Positions 8,414 through 16,501 of a DNA stretch of 64,000 nucleotides are shown in pieces. The position numbers and the translations under genes are program-made. Below the pieces are notes generated by a model. The model was not told the origin of the DNA and ran no database searches. It worked only from the letters and a program-made list of their open reading frames with translations. The stretch is from a virus. Location of the stretch: the IMG/VR virus record IMGVR_UViG_3300009506_000006, positions 1 through 64,000 of that record. One strand, 5' to 3'. Each line of letters opens with the position of its first letter. Position 1 is the stretch's first letter.

Positions 8414-8706
8414 CTGCCAAGCAGTCTTTCTTTGATATACAACTCGACACTGTATTCCCACCTGGTGTCAACTCGATATCCGTTGACAACTCGATATCTG
8501 TTGACAACTCGATATCTGTTGACAACTTCCGAGGCTTCTTGGTAAGTCATAAGCGTTGCATCTTTGACACACGCTACTGAATCAAATTCCCACAACCTGC
8601 TTTCTGATTTGGCAAAATATTTAGCACCGAATTTGTAAATCGACGTCGCTTTAACCACCCAGCATTTTTGCTTTTGTATATTCTGCAATGATTCGTTTGC
8701 CTTCAT
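8410..8706 (-). CDS. KERLL-family small protein, copy 4, with internal hexapeptide repeat
   Basis: 98 aa. KCWVVKATS start motif, LMTYQEASE in the middle, VELYIKERLLGR end. Between them lies a tandem 18-bp repeat (about 8467-8525) encoding VNRYRV, VNRYRV, VNGYRV, a recent in-frame expansion. Overlaps the 183-aa gene upstream by 56 bp. Confidence 0.7.
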   Translation of the reverse strand: MKANESLQNIQKQKCWVVKATSIYKFGAKYFAKSESRLWEFDSVACVKDATLMTYQEASEVVNRYRVVNRYRVVNGYRVDTRWEYSVELYIKERLLGR

Positions 8707-9202
8707 CGGATTGAGGGTCTATGTCCATGATTTCCATGTATTCTTTAGGACAATGCAGTATCGCTGCGCTCAGAATAATATCAATGGATTGAGACGGTGT
8801 TTCAACTGTGTTAGGCGGCCCATAAACTTGTTCCAGGAAATAAAGAAATGAAAATTGATTGTACTGATAAATTCTAAGTGTTCCCCAGTCGGACCAGCAA
8901 ATATCGTCATCTTCACTTTTTTCAAGTTTAACCATTTGGTTTGTAATGTTGGATCTGACTGCGAATTCTTCGTCATTCAGTTGATCTTGGATATCTGTTG
9001 CAAGATCGGTTTTCCAACCATGTATGATAAAAGATGTCGGAATCTGACTATCTGGATATCCAAAATATTGAGGGCGTATGCCCGAATCAATTTGGCTTAG
9101 GCATTCGGATACCCGATAAATCCATCTGACAAAATCTTTGGTAATTTTGAAATAAGCAAACTGTGTTTCGTCCGTGCCCCAGATTTTAGTATAACAAATC
9201 AT
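8651..9202 (-). CDS. hypothetical protein within the KERLL array
   Basis: 183 aa, not recognised. It interrupts the array but ends IIAEYTKAKMLGG, which resembles a diverged KERLLGK tail. The start ATG overlaps the stop of copy 5 by 4 bp. Aromatic-rich, no membrane segment or zinc motif. Confidence 0.65.
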   Translation of the reverse strand: MICYTKIWGTDETQFAYFKITKDFVRWIYRVSECLSQIDSGIRPQYFGYPDSQIPTSFIIHGWKTDLATDIQDQLNDEEFAVRSNITNQMVKLEKSEDDDICWSDWGTLRIYQYNQFSFLYFLEQVYGPPNTVETPSQSIDIILSAAILHCPKEYMEIMDIDPQSDEGKRIIAEYTKAKMLGG

Positions 9203-9453
9203 TTCCGCAGCAACCTTTCTTTGATATAAAGCTCGACCGTTGTACGGAAACCTTCATTTTCATGTGCAATCACGACTTGCCTAACAAGTTTTCGTGTAAA
9301 GGATTCCGGTAACCTTAACACTTCATTAATATTCTTAGTCCAGTACGACTTGCCGAGATCGATTGGAAGTTCCAAAACTCTTAGATACCAGACTGCAGGA
9401 TAAGTTTGATCTATTGGTATGGACTTAATGATATACATGGGTAGCTCATTCAT
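9199..9453 (-). CDS. KERLL-family small protein, copy 5
   Basis: 84 aa. MYIIKSIPIDQ near the start and TVELYIKERLLRK at the end. Coupled by 4-bp overlaps to genes on both sides. Confidence 0.65.
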   Translation of the reverse strand: MNELPMYIIKSIPIDQTYPAVWYLRVLELPIDLGKSYWTKNINEVLRLPESFTRKLVRQVVIAHENEGFRTTVELYIKERLLRK

Positions 9454-9740
9454 TTGCCAAGCAGTCTTTCTTTAGCATAATGCACAATAACAGCATTGTA
9501 TATTTCGTAAACATCGAATTTTTTTTGCCATGCTTGCTGCAGATGCTTTGCCATTTCGTATGTATGCCGCGTTGCGTCTTGGCTGGTAACTACCCATTTA
9601 TTAAACGTTTTATGCAAACGCCACGATTTATTAAAACCTGGTTTGGTTTTCAGATAGTATTCGAAGCCTTTTGACTGTAGTGGACTATCACGAAGCACAG
9701 CTTTGATAATCCAGACTTTGTCATATTTCTTCGCTGGCAT
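9450..9740 (-). CDS. KERLL-family small protein, copy 6
   Basis: 96 aa from the ATG at 9740, which has GGAG 7 nt upstream inside the end of the preceding gene. KVWIIKAVLRD start motif, SQDATRHTYEMAKHLQ middle, VHYAKERLLGK end. It is the upstream-most copy of the array. Confidence 0.7.
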   Translation of the reverse strand: MPAKKYDKVWIIKAVLRDSPLQSKGFEYYLKTKPGFNKSWRLHKTFNKWVVTSQDATRHTYEMAKHLQQAWQKKFDVYEIYNAVIVHYAKERLLGK

Positions 9741-10419
9741 GTGCGGACTCCACGACAGCATCTACAGCTAGATGCACTCGTACTTCGGACTCAATGAATT
9801 CTTCTTCGTCCGGATGCGCACTTTTCATGAAGTTCCAAGCAATTTGCCGGCTGCCTTCAGCAAGCTTAAGATAACGCCGAAATTCGTCGCAGTAGCGTTT
9901 GATCTTGGCAAAATGCGCCTTGGCTTCGGCAATGTGTTTGAAAACATCCTGGCTGACTGCTGCACGCTTTTTTTCTATGTCTTTGTATTCCGTGTTTGCT
10001 TCGTTATACGCAGCCTCATCCATTTCGTAGCGGCTCTTTGCTTCGGCGACTTGTGCGTAGTGAGATTCCGTGTAAGCCTCCTTAGCAGAAATATCAGTCT
10101 CAGGACGCTTCTTAACACCTTTATACAGATCATAAGACTTTCCTCTGCCATAACACCACTCCGTATTCGGCATATCGAACTGTTTCAACAGCTCGGAAGC
10201 TGCCCAGGCATCTTCGCGCGTGACGAACGCCGGATAATGCGAAAACTGGTAATAGGTTACATCCGGCTCGACATCTTTAGGCTTGTACGGTTTGACGGGG
10301 ACTTCCGGTGGCAACAGTGGGATGCCTTCATGGGCACATTCCAAATCAACCAGAGTCTCAATTTCGCTTTGAGTGAGTTTGACCAGCTCGTCGTATGTGT
10401 ATTCCGTGAAACGTTTCAT
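9721..10419 (-). CDS. coiled-coil protein of unknown function
   Basis: 232 aa from ATG at 10419 (GAAAGG upstream). Residues about 100-190 are charged and helical (AKSRYEMDEAAYNEANTEY, KDIEKKRAAVSQDVFKHI), a likely coiled coil. The N-terminal part contains PPEVPVKPYKPKDVEPD. No catalytic motif seen. Confidence 0.65.
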   Translation of the reverse strand: MKRFTEYTYDELVKLTQSEIETLVDLECAHEGIPLLPPEVPVKPYKPKDVEPDVTYYQFSHYPAFVTREDAWAASELLKQFDMPNTEWCYGRGKSYDLYKGVKKRPETDISAKEAYTESHYAQVAEAKSRYEMDEAAYNEANTEYKDIEKKRAAVSQDVFKHIAEAKAHFAKIKRYCDEFRRYLKLAEGSRQIAWNFMKSAHPDEEEFIESEVRVHLAVDAVVESAHASEEI

Positions 10420-10424
10420 AATTT

Positions 10425-10736
10425 TTAACCTTTCTCTGAAAACCAGCTGTTGATTATTCCCATGGCTTCTTCGATATTTTTGCCATAGTTTGACAGATTG
10501 TCGTCCCAAGCTGGATGCGTGTTATCCATGGGCCTAAGTTTAAAACATGTGATTGTGTTGTTCATATCGTCTTTTCTGCAACTGAGCGATGCACCAAATT
10601 GGTTGACAAAATAAAAGCGCTCGTCAGTTTTGCCAACGAACGCGTACGGCATGTCTTTTCGTGCAAATGGATCCATACACAGTACCAAATCTCCCGGGAC
10701 TAAAGCTTCGAGTTGTTCGATAGTAATTAAGTCCAT
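10425..10736 (-). CDS. hypothetical protein
   Basis: 103 aa, start chosen at the ATG behind AAAAAGGAAATT. LVPGDLVLCMDPFARKDMPY and ERFYFVNQFGASL suggest a small beta-barrel fold, but it is not recognised. Five bp upstream of the coiled-coil gene in the same operon. Confidence 0.6.
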   Translation of the reverse strand: MDLITIEQLEALVPGDLVLCMDPFARKDMPYAFVGKTDERFYFVNQFGASLSCRKDDMNNTITCFKLRPMDNTHPAWDDNLSNYGKNIEEAMGIINSWFSEKG

Positions 10737-10752
10737 AACCAATTTCCTTTTT

Positions 10753-10950
10753 TCAATAATATGCCCAGCGCCACGGCCGGTGCCCGACATGGTACTTACC
10801 GCAGTGACGACACCTGTACACATTCATTTTCCATGCACTGTCTCGAGTACGTACGTACGGCCGAGCCTGCCAGGCATTTTCGTACGCAATTTTACCTGCA
10901 CAGCTGCGCTGTTTGTCGGCCTCTTTTTTCTTGTGATTTCTACGTGTCAT
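10753..10950 (-). CDS. small basic zinc-finger-like protein
   Basis: 65 aa, Arg/Lys-rich, with YRCRHCGKYHVGH near the C-terminus (CxxC plus HxxxH), typical of phage proteins annotated only as zinc-binding. Its start lies 8 bp from the 3' end of tRNA-Gly. Confidence 0.6.
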   Translation of the reverse strand: MTRRNHKKKEADKQRSCAGKIAYENAWQARPYVRTRDSAWKMNVYRCRHCGKYHVGHRPWRWAYY

Positions 10951-10957
10951 ACTGTTT

Positions 10958-11032
10958 TGGAGCGGGCGCCTGGACTTGAACCAGGATTATCATGGCGGGC
11001 AGCCACGGACTCTGCCATTGAGCTACGCCCGC
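10958..11032 (-). tRNA. tRNA-Gly(GCC)
   Basis: Acceptor GCGGGCG pairs with CGCCCGC, discriminator T and an encoded CCA follow. The T arm is CCTGG-TTCAAGT-CCAGG. Anticodon stem CGTGG/CCATG holds the loop CTGCCCG, so the anticodon is GCC. Position 37 is C rather than the usual A. It lies inside the minus-strand operon and is presumably processed from that transcript. Confidence 0.92.
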
Positions 11033-11038
11033 CTTCAG

Positions 11039-11347
11039 TTAAGACTCTATATTGCTGATGAACTTCTTTTCGTGATCTTCGAGATGTGGCATGAAAATGG
11101 CTCGCAGTGTTGGTGGTTCGACGACAGTGCCATTTTTGATGTACGGCTTGCCGACAAGCCCAGCTTTGGTCATGAGTGCTTTGCGTGCCCGCTCGAATGC
11201 AATGGCCCTGCCGATTTTGCGGCTGAAATTGTCTTTCAAACTGCAATAAGCTATGCCTTTCGCATATTCATTGTCGAGTACTGCGATGCAGTTCGTCATG
11301 AATGGCTTGCCAGTTTCGTCTTGACGATAGTAGAAATACGCTTGCAT
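11039..11347 (-). CDS. hypothetical protein
   Basis: 102 aa behind AAGGAGAGTTAAAC. Starts MQAYFYYRQDETGKPFMTN and has a basic middle (SRKIGRAIAFERARKAL). Typical of small phage accessory proteins; not recognised. Seven bp upstream of tRNA-Gly. Confidence 0.65.
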   Translation of the reverse strand: MQAYFYYRQDETGKPFMTNCIAVLDNEYAKGIAYCSLKDNFSRKIGRAIAFERARKALMTKAGLVGKPYIKNGTVVEPPTLRAIFMPHLEDHEKKFISNIES

Positions 11348-11349
11348 GT

Positions 11350-11616
11350 TTAACTCTCCTTGTTTGAAGTAAAATAATGGAGGATATTGAATAATTTCAA
11401 TGTATCAACAAGATACATGAATGTTTTGTCGTCAATTTCATATGTATTATAGCTTTTCCTGCAGTGCTTACAGACGCGCTTTCTGCGAATTGCTTCCAGG
11501 ATTTGACACGGAATGTCGTGCTTGCATTGACTGTGCCAAGCTTTAATGATGCGACTGCCGTAGTTGCATCCGCAATGAGGACATATGAGATTGGTAGACG
11601 GCCAGGAGTATCTCAT
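11350..11616 (-). CDS. zinc-ribbon protein
   Basis: 88 aa with two metal-binding pairs: LICPHCGCNYGSR (residues 11-14) and RVCKHCRKSYNTYE (about 49-52). The spacing and the RKSYNTYE ending recall the NrdR N-terminal ribbon, but there is no ATP-cone. Possibly a small regulator; this is inference. Confidence 0.65.
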   Translation of the reverse strand: MRYSWPSTNLICPHCGCNYGSRIIKAWHSQCKHDIPCQILEAIRRKRVCKHCRKSYNTYEIDDKTFMYLVDTLKLFNILHYFTSNKES

Positions 11617-11619
11617 GAA

Positions 11620-11730
11620 TCAATGATTCAAAACACATGTATATACTTGTGTTGCTATTAAAATAATCAACAGCGTTATTATTATGTCAACGCCTTTTGA
11701 AATTCTTTCGAGGAAATCTTTCTCATCCAT
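11620..11730 (-). CDS. tiny single-span membrane protein
   Basis: 36 aa: MDEKDFLERISKGV, then the hydrophobic span DIIITLLIILIATQVYTCVL. Starts 12 bp after the end of the gene at 11742 and stops 4 bp before the next start. Weak ribosome-binding site. Confidence 0.5.
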   Translation of the reverse strand: MDEKDFLERISKGVDIIITLLIILIATQVYTCVLNH

Positions 11731-11741
11731 TTTAATTACTC

Positions 11742-12086
11742 TTACCCGATTGATATATGCACTCCAATTGTCTTACGTTTTTTATGTCGCTTTCCTGCTT
11801 TAGCTCCGTAAGCCTTGATACATTTCGAACATTGTTTCTGATTGAGCCCGTTGCCTGTACTTTTTAATCTTAACCCGCAACGTTCACAATAATACACTTC
11901 CGGCAAAAGCTCATTTTCCAAAAAAAAGTCAAATAACACGACAGCCATGGTAAACCAGTCGATCCGTACTCCCTGACTGGCAAGATAGCGTGAAGCAGCA
12001 TTAGCCAAGACGTGCATGGTTTCAGCTTTGCTGTTGAAACAGGTGTCACGCTCAGGTGGTTTCTTGGTCAAGTTCCCATTGCTCAT
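11742..12086 (-). CDS. zinc-binding hypothetical protein
   Basis: 114 aa, start at ATG 12086 behind AAAAGG. C-terminal YYCERCGLRLKS and QCSKCIKAYG form a four-cysteine site, followed by a basic tail (KAGKRHKKRKT). Overlaps the upstream gene by 35 bp. Confidence 0.6.
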   Translation of the reverse strand: MSNGNLTKKPPERDTCFNSKAETMHVLANAASRYLASQGVRIDWFTMAVVLFDFFLENELLPEVYYCERCGLRLKSTGNGLNQKQCSKCIKAYGAKAGKRHKKRKTIGVHISIG

Positions 12087-12354
12087 ACATAGCCTTTTCG
12101 TATTGATATTCGGCAAACCGTTCGATCTCCCACTGTTGCTGAGCACAAGCAAGGCTCCATTTTTGTTCGAACGTTCGCCGGAGACCATGGGCTGGATAGC
12201 ATGCCGGATCACCGTAAGCACCACAAACAGAACATTTCGGACATATGCAATTATCTATGTCGTTTCCACATATTTCACATGGAGGATCCGGTTCATCGCC
12301 TGGTACACTGTTGCATCCCGGTGGATAACTCCATCCAAAAATCGAGTGTGACAT
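12052..12354 (-). CDS. cysteine-rich zinc-binding protein
   Basis: 100 aa with DPPCEICGNDIDNCICPKCS then VCGAYGDPACYP: eight cysteines in 35 residues, enough for two zinc sites. C-terminal half is helical and acidic. Two bp from the preceding gene. Not recognised beyond the metal site. Confidence 0.6.
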   Translation of the reverse strand: MSHSIFGWSYPPGCNSVPGDEPDPPCEICGNDIDNCICPKCSVCGAYGDPACYPAHGLRRTFEQKWSLACAQQQWEIERFAEYQYEKAMYEQWELDQETT

Positions 12355-12356
12355 CT

Positions 12357-12632
12357 TTACACCACGGTGTTAACCAGACTTCGAATTGTTGTCATTGCGG
12401 CTGCATTTGCAAAAGCTTTTTGAATTTCATTATGAAGTCTTTCGGATTCCGCAGCATCAAGCGGTACATATTGCTTGCCGCCCATGTAGCGCAAACACCA
12501 AGAAAGATCATGCCCGAGAGCCACTTCTTCTTTGGACAGATCGCAAGGTTTAATTATAACCGCCTTGCCGCTTTCCGGCTCAGTTACTTCCGGAACAATT
12601 CCGATACAACCGCATTCCCATTTTACAAACAT
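12357..12632 (-). CDS. hypothetical protein
   Basis: 91 aa. MFVKWECGCIGIVPEVTEPE start, DLSKEEVALGHDLSWCLRYM middle. Similar short proteins with an ECGC start are common in phage accessory regions. Coupled to neighbours by 2-bp gaps. Confidence 0.6.
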   Translation of the reverse strand: MFVKWECGCIGIVPEVTEPESGKAVIIKPCDLSKEEVALGHDLSWCLRYMGGKQYVPLDAAESERLHNEIQKAFANAAAMTTIRSLVNTVV

Positions 12633-12634
12633 TG

Positions 12635-12916
12635 CTATTGCTCCTTGTGAAATTTATTAAAACAAGTTTCACAGATATAATAACTTTGGTATAGATATTC
12701 TTGCTCGGTTAATACATTGCAAACTTGACATTTAACTAAACCATCCCAAGCATCGTCCCATTTTGGATTGGCATCATCAACTTCGATATCGATATGAGTC
12801 ATTCCGATATCATGTGACATGTACCATTCCATAATTGACTCTTTGACATCTTTGGAATCATTTTTATCGACAATGATTTCGATGGAGATCTTGTGAAAAT
12901 ATTTTGATGAACACAT
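12635..12916 (-). CDS. zinc-binding hypothetical protein
   Basis: 93 aa from ATG 12916 (GGAAGAAG upstream). The N-terminal half has alternating strands (ISIEIIVDKNDSKDVKESI); the C-terminus has VKCQVCNVLTEQE and YICETCFNKF, a four-Cys site. Confidence 0.6.
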   Translation of the reverse strand: MCSSKYFHKISIEIIVDKNDSKDVKESIMEWYMSHDIGMTHIDIEVDDANPKWDDAWDGLVKCQVCNVLTEQEYLYQSYYICETCFNKFHKEQ

Positions 12917-12920
12917 TTTA

Positions 12921-13445
12921 TTACTTCTTCCTTTGATCCACCACCAGCCGCCCGTCCTGTTTGACAATTTTGCCTATTATGTCCACCCAACCCTCCGGTA
13001 CTTCGCTCATGATGACTGTGATTTGTCCGGCATGCGCCAGGACATAACCGGACTTTTTTTCGATGCGATCGGGTTTGAACCGGAAATAGACCTTACGATT
13101 TTCCATGAGGCTTGGCTCGCGGGCTAACACCTCGGACTCAATGGCTTTGATCCAATAGTCCCCTGCCTGGCCGTAGGCTCGATATGATACGAACGATAAG
13201 GGGTTGACCCAGCCGATGCTATAATTAACGATCTTAAGCGTACGGATGATTTTGCGATTAAGGTCTACAGCGTCGAGCACGATGTCCCAGCGCCGAGCGT
13301 CTTTAGCGGCCCATGAACCGAACATGACGGTTTGGAATGACTCTTCGAGCATAAAACACGCAAAACTAATCAGACCGGCAATCGAGATGTACACCATAAA
13401 ACCCTTGAACCATTCTCTGATCCTATCCGTGTCGATACTGATCAT
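12921..13445 (-). CDS. membrane-anchored hypothetical protein
   Basis: 174 aa. Residues about 16-34 (FMVYISIAGLISFACFML) form one transmembrane span; the rest is soluble with mixed alpha/beta character. No signal-peptide cleavage site is evident, so it is probably N-terminally anchored. Confidence 0.65.
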   Translation of the reverse strand: MISIDTDRIREWFKGFMVYISIAGLISFACFMLEESFQTVMFGSWAAKDARRWDIVLDAVDLNRKIIRTLKIVNYSIGWVNPLSFVSYRAYGQAGDYWIKAIESEVLAREPSLMENRKVYFRFKPDRIEKKSGYVLAHAGQITVIMSEVPEGWVDIIGKIVKQDGRLVVDQRKK

Positions 13446-13723
13446 TCACTATCCTTATTGGTTGCAGAGTTTTTAACTTTATTGGCTGCAGTAAACGCTT
13501 TACCAATCAGTTCGATGCCATCAGCCGTGTTGCGCAGTTCTCGGATGAGACTATCCAGACGATTATAACCATAAGCTTCGACTGGACATTCTTTAGGAAG
13601 ACGGCTGTTGATTAGCTTGACAATTTCATCACGGACCTTGTATGAATTTACTGGTTCTTGGTCACCGTCTTCCCATCCCCACTTTGATCGCATTTGTTCG
13701 TGGACGTATATTAGATTCATCAA
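13442..13723 (-). CDS. hypothetical protein
   Basis: 93 aa. Start overlaps the stop of the metallopeptidase-like gene (ATGA), and its own stop overlaps the next gene by 4 bp. Helical, with no recognisable domain. Confidence 0.6.
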   Translation of the reverse strand: MMNLIYVHEQMRSKWGWEDGDQEPVNSYKVRDEIVKLINSRLPKECPVEAYGYNRLDSLIRELRNTADGIELIGKAFTAANKVKNSATNKDSE

Positions 13724-14952
13724 CCTTTCTCCGGATGAATTCCGATCACTTCACCGAACGGCGGCGGACCGTATGACAACTGTTGGCTGGTATTAATCCA
13801 CATAACCGGATATTCCGGATACACATCCGGATAACTGTCACATTCCATATCCGTGAACACCACTAAGAATTTCGGTGGTTCGATCCATGTCTCGATTTCT
13901 TCGAATACACATCTGTAATTTGTGCCTCCGCGACCTTGAGCCTCCAAACAAATCGGTAAATCAGCGTGTGTATGTACCTTAATTTCACCTTGGATCTGCG
14001 TGTCGAACTGTATCTCGTGCAGCTCCAGGTTTGGAAATCTTTCAAGAATCTCGTTAATTTCACCGGCAGCTTGCGCCAATTCGTCTTTGTAGACTGAACC
14101 ACTGCAGTCGGTTGCCCATACGCAACGCCCGATTTCGATCCCATCGATAATTGGCATGTAGATGCCTTGACCCATATATCTGCGGTTCGGCATTTTCCAA
14201 GAGTAGTCATTGTTGGCAGATTTTTCAGCAAATTCATTGAGCAGCTGCAGCCAGTCAACTTTGGGTTGAAGAATTTCGTCGATCAGCTCTTTGATAGAGC
14301 CTGGCAGCTTACCCATCGATTTAGCGCCTTGAGCTGCCGATACCATTTTGCGTGTCCAGTCTTGCGCAATACGCTGCATTTCTGCCTGGCTGGCCGGAGT
14401 GCCGCTTTTACCTTCATTGTTTTCCTTGCCGCCTGCCGGATAATCACGCACCTCGCCAAGTAATCCTTTAGACCCTCCTGTTTGATCCTTGCCGCCACCT
14501 TTTCCATCGCTTCCGCCAAAACTGCATTCAATTTTAATCGGCTCCGGCAGCAGGTTGTAATTCTCTTCAGCACTGTTAACACCGAAATTTTCATCTCCTG
14601 GCATATGACCCGGCAACAGACAGCCTTCCGGCAGATATATGTTAGCTTCTTTTAATATCCAGTTGATTGGATAATCACAGGCTACGTTCCATTTCAGCTG
14701 ATGCCGATCGCCACGCCGTGCCATATGACCCAGCCCGCAATGCATGGCTTCATGCGCTAGGACGGCTACTATGTGCGGCTGGTTAAGTCCTGCAATCCAT
14801 GCCGGATTATAGCCAAGATATACGCCATCAGTCCATGCTGTCGGGCACTCCGGGTCTTCTATGAATTTGAGATGCATGGCTAATGTGGCAAAGAACGGAT
14901 GATCCAGAATGAGCGCAGTTTTGGCTTTTGCCATTTTAGTTTTATAATCCAT
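13720..14952 (-). CDS. VWA-like protein with metallopeptidase motif (DUF2201-type)
   Basis: 410 aa from ATG 14952 behind AAAGGAAACTGC. Residues about 70-82 carry LAHEAMHCGLGHM, an HExxH zinc motif. The C-terminal part has a von Willebrand A-like fold: WATDCSGSV (MIDAS-like DxSxS) and LVVFTDMECD. This combination is that of putative VWA metallopeptidases which work beside MoxR AAA+ ATPases. A MoxR gene lies three genes upstream, as in RavA/ViaA-type chaperone pairs. Substrate unknown. Confidence 0.8.
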   Translation of the reverse strand: MDYKTKMAKAKTALILDHPFFATLAMHLKFIEDPECPTAWTDGVYLGYNPAWIAGLNQPHIVAVLAHEAMHCGLGHMARRGDRHQLKWNVACDYPINWILKEANIYLPEGCLLPGHMPGDENFGVNSAEENYNLLPEPIKIECSFGGSDGKGGGKDQTGGSKGLLGEVRDYPAGGKENNEGKSGTPASQAEMQRIAQDWTRKMVSAAQGAKSMGKLPGSIKELIDEILQPKVDWLQLLNEFAEKSANNDYSWKMPNRRYMGQGIYMPIIDGIEIGRCVWATDCSGSVYKDELAQAAGEINEILERFPNLELHEIQFDTQIQGEIKVHTHADLPICLEAQGRGGTNYRCVFEEIETWIEPPKFLVVFTDMECDSYPDVYPEYPVMWINTSQQLSYGPPPFGEVIGIHPEKG

Positions 14953-14993
14953 GCAGTTTCCTTTCAATATTTCGTTATAGAACAACAATAATT

Positions 14994-15887
14994 TTATTTT
15001 GGCGGTTCACCCATGTACCCAACCATTTGTTCGATGATTTTCGCAGCCTCAGCAGCTGTGTCAATACGCACTTCAGGCACATTGCGCAGTGCATAAATAT
15101 CGACACCGCACAATTTGTTTTCCACTTCACACCGCATAGCTTCCAGATCTGGATCGTCCGTGATATTCAACTTTGGCAAAAGCTCGACCAGGTTGATCAG
15201 GTTTTCTATGGTCGACGGCATGAATTTTTTGTCCGGCTCGCTCAAGACATTAACGAGCTTGTTTACCGGCGTATATAGTCTTTGCCACAGATCGTTCATG
15301 ATCAACTGCTGGGCTTTGCGGTTGTCTTCGATGAGTTCGTCACGGATCTGTTCGAGTTCTTTGTTCCCTATATCCACGCGAAAGTCTTCGGCTTGTGGTA
15401 CTGGGCGGACATCCACTTCGAAGCCGAACCGCCGGGACGCTTCGTCAACCGACAAATAATCATGAGGTTTGTACATCCCTCCAAGTCGCTTGATAGAATC
15501 AGTTGTGTACTGGATATAATTCTTCAAGAACTCGTCGACAGCCGCCTCGCGCTTATTGCGAAAATTGCGCATAGTACTGGTATATTCCAGGAAATGCTTG
15601 CTGGCTAACAAACGCGTACCATCGTCCAACCAAGGGCTGGTGTTGTTGTAATGATACTTACGCGCTAGACCGTCGATATACTTGATCGGACTGAGCGCAT
15701 CTATCGCCAGGAGATTCTTGCGATATTCTCCGGCATCATTCGTAGCCTGGTACCATTGATTAGTGGTATTGGTTGCGTCCCGATCGACTTTGCTGTTGCC
15801 CATGCAATGAATCTTGAGCGTTACCAGCATGGCTTTTTTTTGCAGCACAGAGCAATGTCTGTCGATACTGCATTGATTGTCGTTCAT
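14994..15887 (-). CDS. unknown middle partner of the MoxR/VWA module
   Basis: 297 aa, helical, with conserved-looking stretches (YIDGLARKYHYNNTSPWLDDG, split here as YIDGLARKYHYNN and TSPWLDDG; LLEDDNR-like IEDNRKAQQLI). It sits between the MoxR ATPase and the VWA protein, the place taken by an uncharacterised protein in many phages. Probably part of the same complex; inference from order only. Confidence 0.7.
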   Translation of the reverse strand: MNDNQCSIDRHCSVLQKKAMLVTLKIHCMGNSKVDRDATNTTNQWYQATNDAGEYRKNLLAIDALSPIKYIDGLARKYHYNNTSPWLDDGTRLLASKHFLEYTSTMRNFRNKREAAVDEFLKNYIQYTTDSIKRLGGMYKPHDYLSVDEASRRFGFEVDVRPVPQAEDFRVDIGNKELEQIRDELIEDNRKAQQLIMNDLWQRLYTPVNKLVNVLSEPDKKFMPSTIENLINLVELLPKLNITDDPDLEAMRCEVENKLCGVDIYALRNVPEVRIDTAAEAAKIIEQMVGYMGEPPK

Positions 15888-16276
15888 GCCGCCTCCTTAA
15901 TACGTTTTTTGATAATTTCATGAAATTTCTGAATGAATTCATCTCGATATTGCGATGCTTCTTCCACGATAGCTTGTGCGTAAGCTTGCGACAACGCTTG
16001 ATCAAATTCTTCCTGTGGAACTTGTTCTTTTACATTTGATGGAGTCCATCTGAGATTTGATGGAACCCATGGAGGAGATTGTGGAATCCATCTGAGATGT
16101 TTGCCGGTTGTCGGACCCCAAGAGTTGCGCAACTTGACCATGCCAAACCCAGGCGCTCTGAATGCTACTGGTGTATCGTATGAAAACCACACTTCCAGGT
16201 TGCCAATGTTGATGCATATGGTATGCGCGCCGTAATTGCTTGAGCTGTATTTACCGTAGTTATACTTATAGATCAC
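15884..16276 (-). CDS. DUF8033-like phage protein
   Basis: 130 aa. The N-terminal domain contains VWFSYDTPVAFRAPG and RNSWGPTTGKHLRWI, which I recognise as the signature of a small phage domain (DUF8033). The C-terminal half is helical. In the middle, 16030-16090 carries short near-repeats encoding RWIPQSP, WVPSNLR, RWTPSN. Confidence 0.7.
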   Translation of the reverse strand: MIYKYNYGKYSSSNYGAHTICINIGNLEVWFSYDTPVAFRAPGFGMVKLRNSWGPTTGKHLRWIPQSPPWVPSNLRWTPSNVKEQVPQEEFDQALSQAYAQAIVEEASQYRDEFIQKFHEIIKKRIKEAA

Positions 16277-16500
16277 TGCTTCATCTTTCTTTTGACATGC
16301 GTTGCCACCAACTTATCCAACACGATTTTGTGCTTTGGCGCAAGCAACTTCTCATATGCTGCCTGCAGCGCAATTTTACGGACAAACTCATACTCTTCAA
16401 TCAAGCGTGTGAATCGTGCTATTGGCATGCTGTTGAATAATTTGGCCCAGGACTTCAAACCCAGGTTGTCTATGGTCATGTGCAGTTTTTCCACGAGCAC
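16273..16500 (-). CDS. hypothetical protein
   Basis: 75 aa, overlapping the DUF8033-like gene by 4 bp. Basic, helical, no motif. Confidence 0.55.
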   Translation of the reverse strand: MLVEKLHMTIDNLGLKSWAKLFNSMPIARFTRLIEEYEFVRKIALQAAYEKLLAPKHKIVLDKLVATHVKRKMKQ

Positions 16501-16501
16501 C

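Noticed and set aside
8460-8530. CRISPR-like array
   Set aside because: 18-bp units repeat without spacers and lie inside a coding frame.
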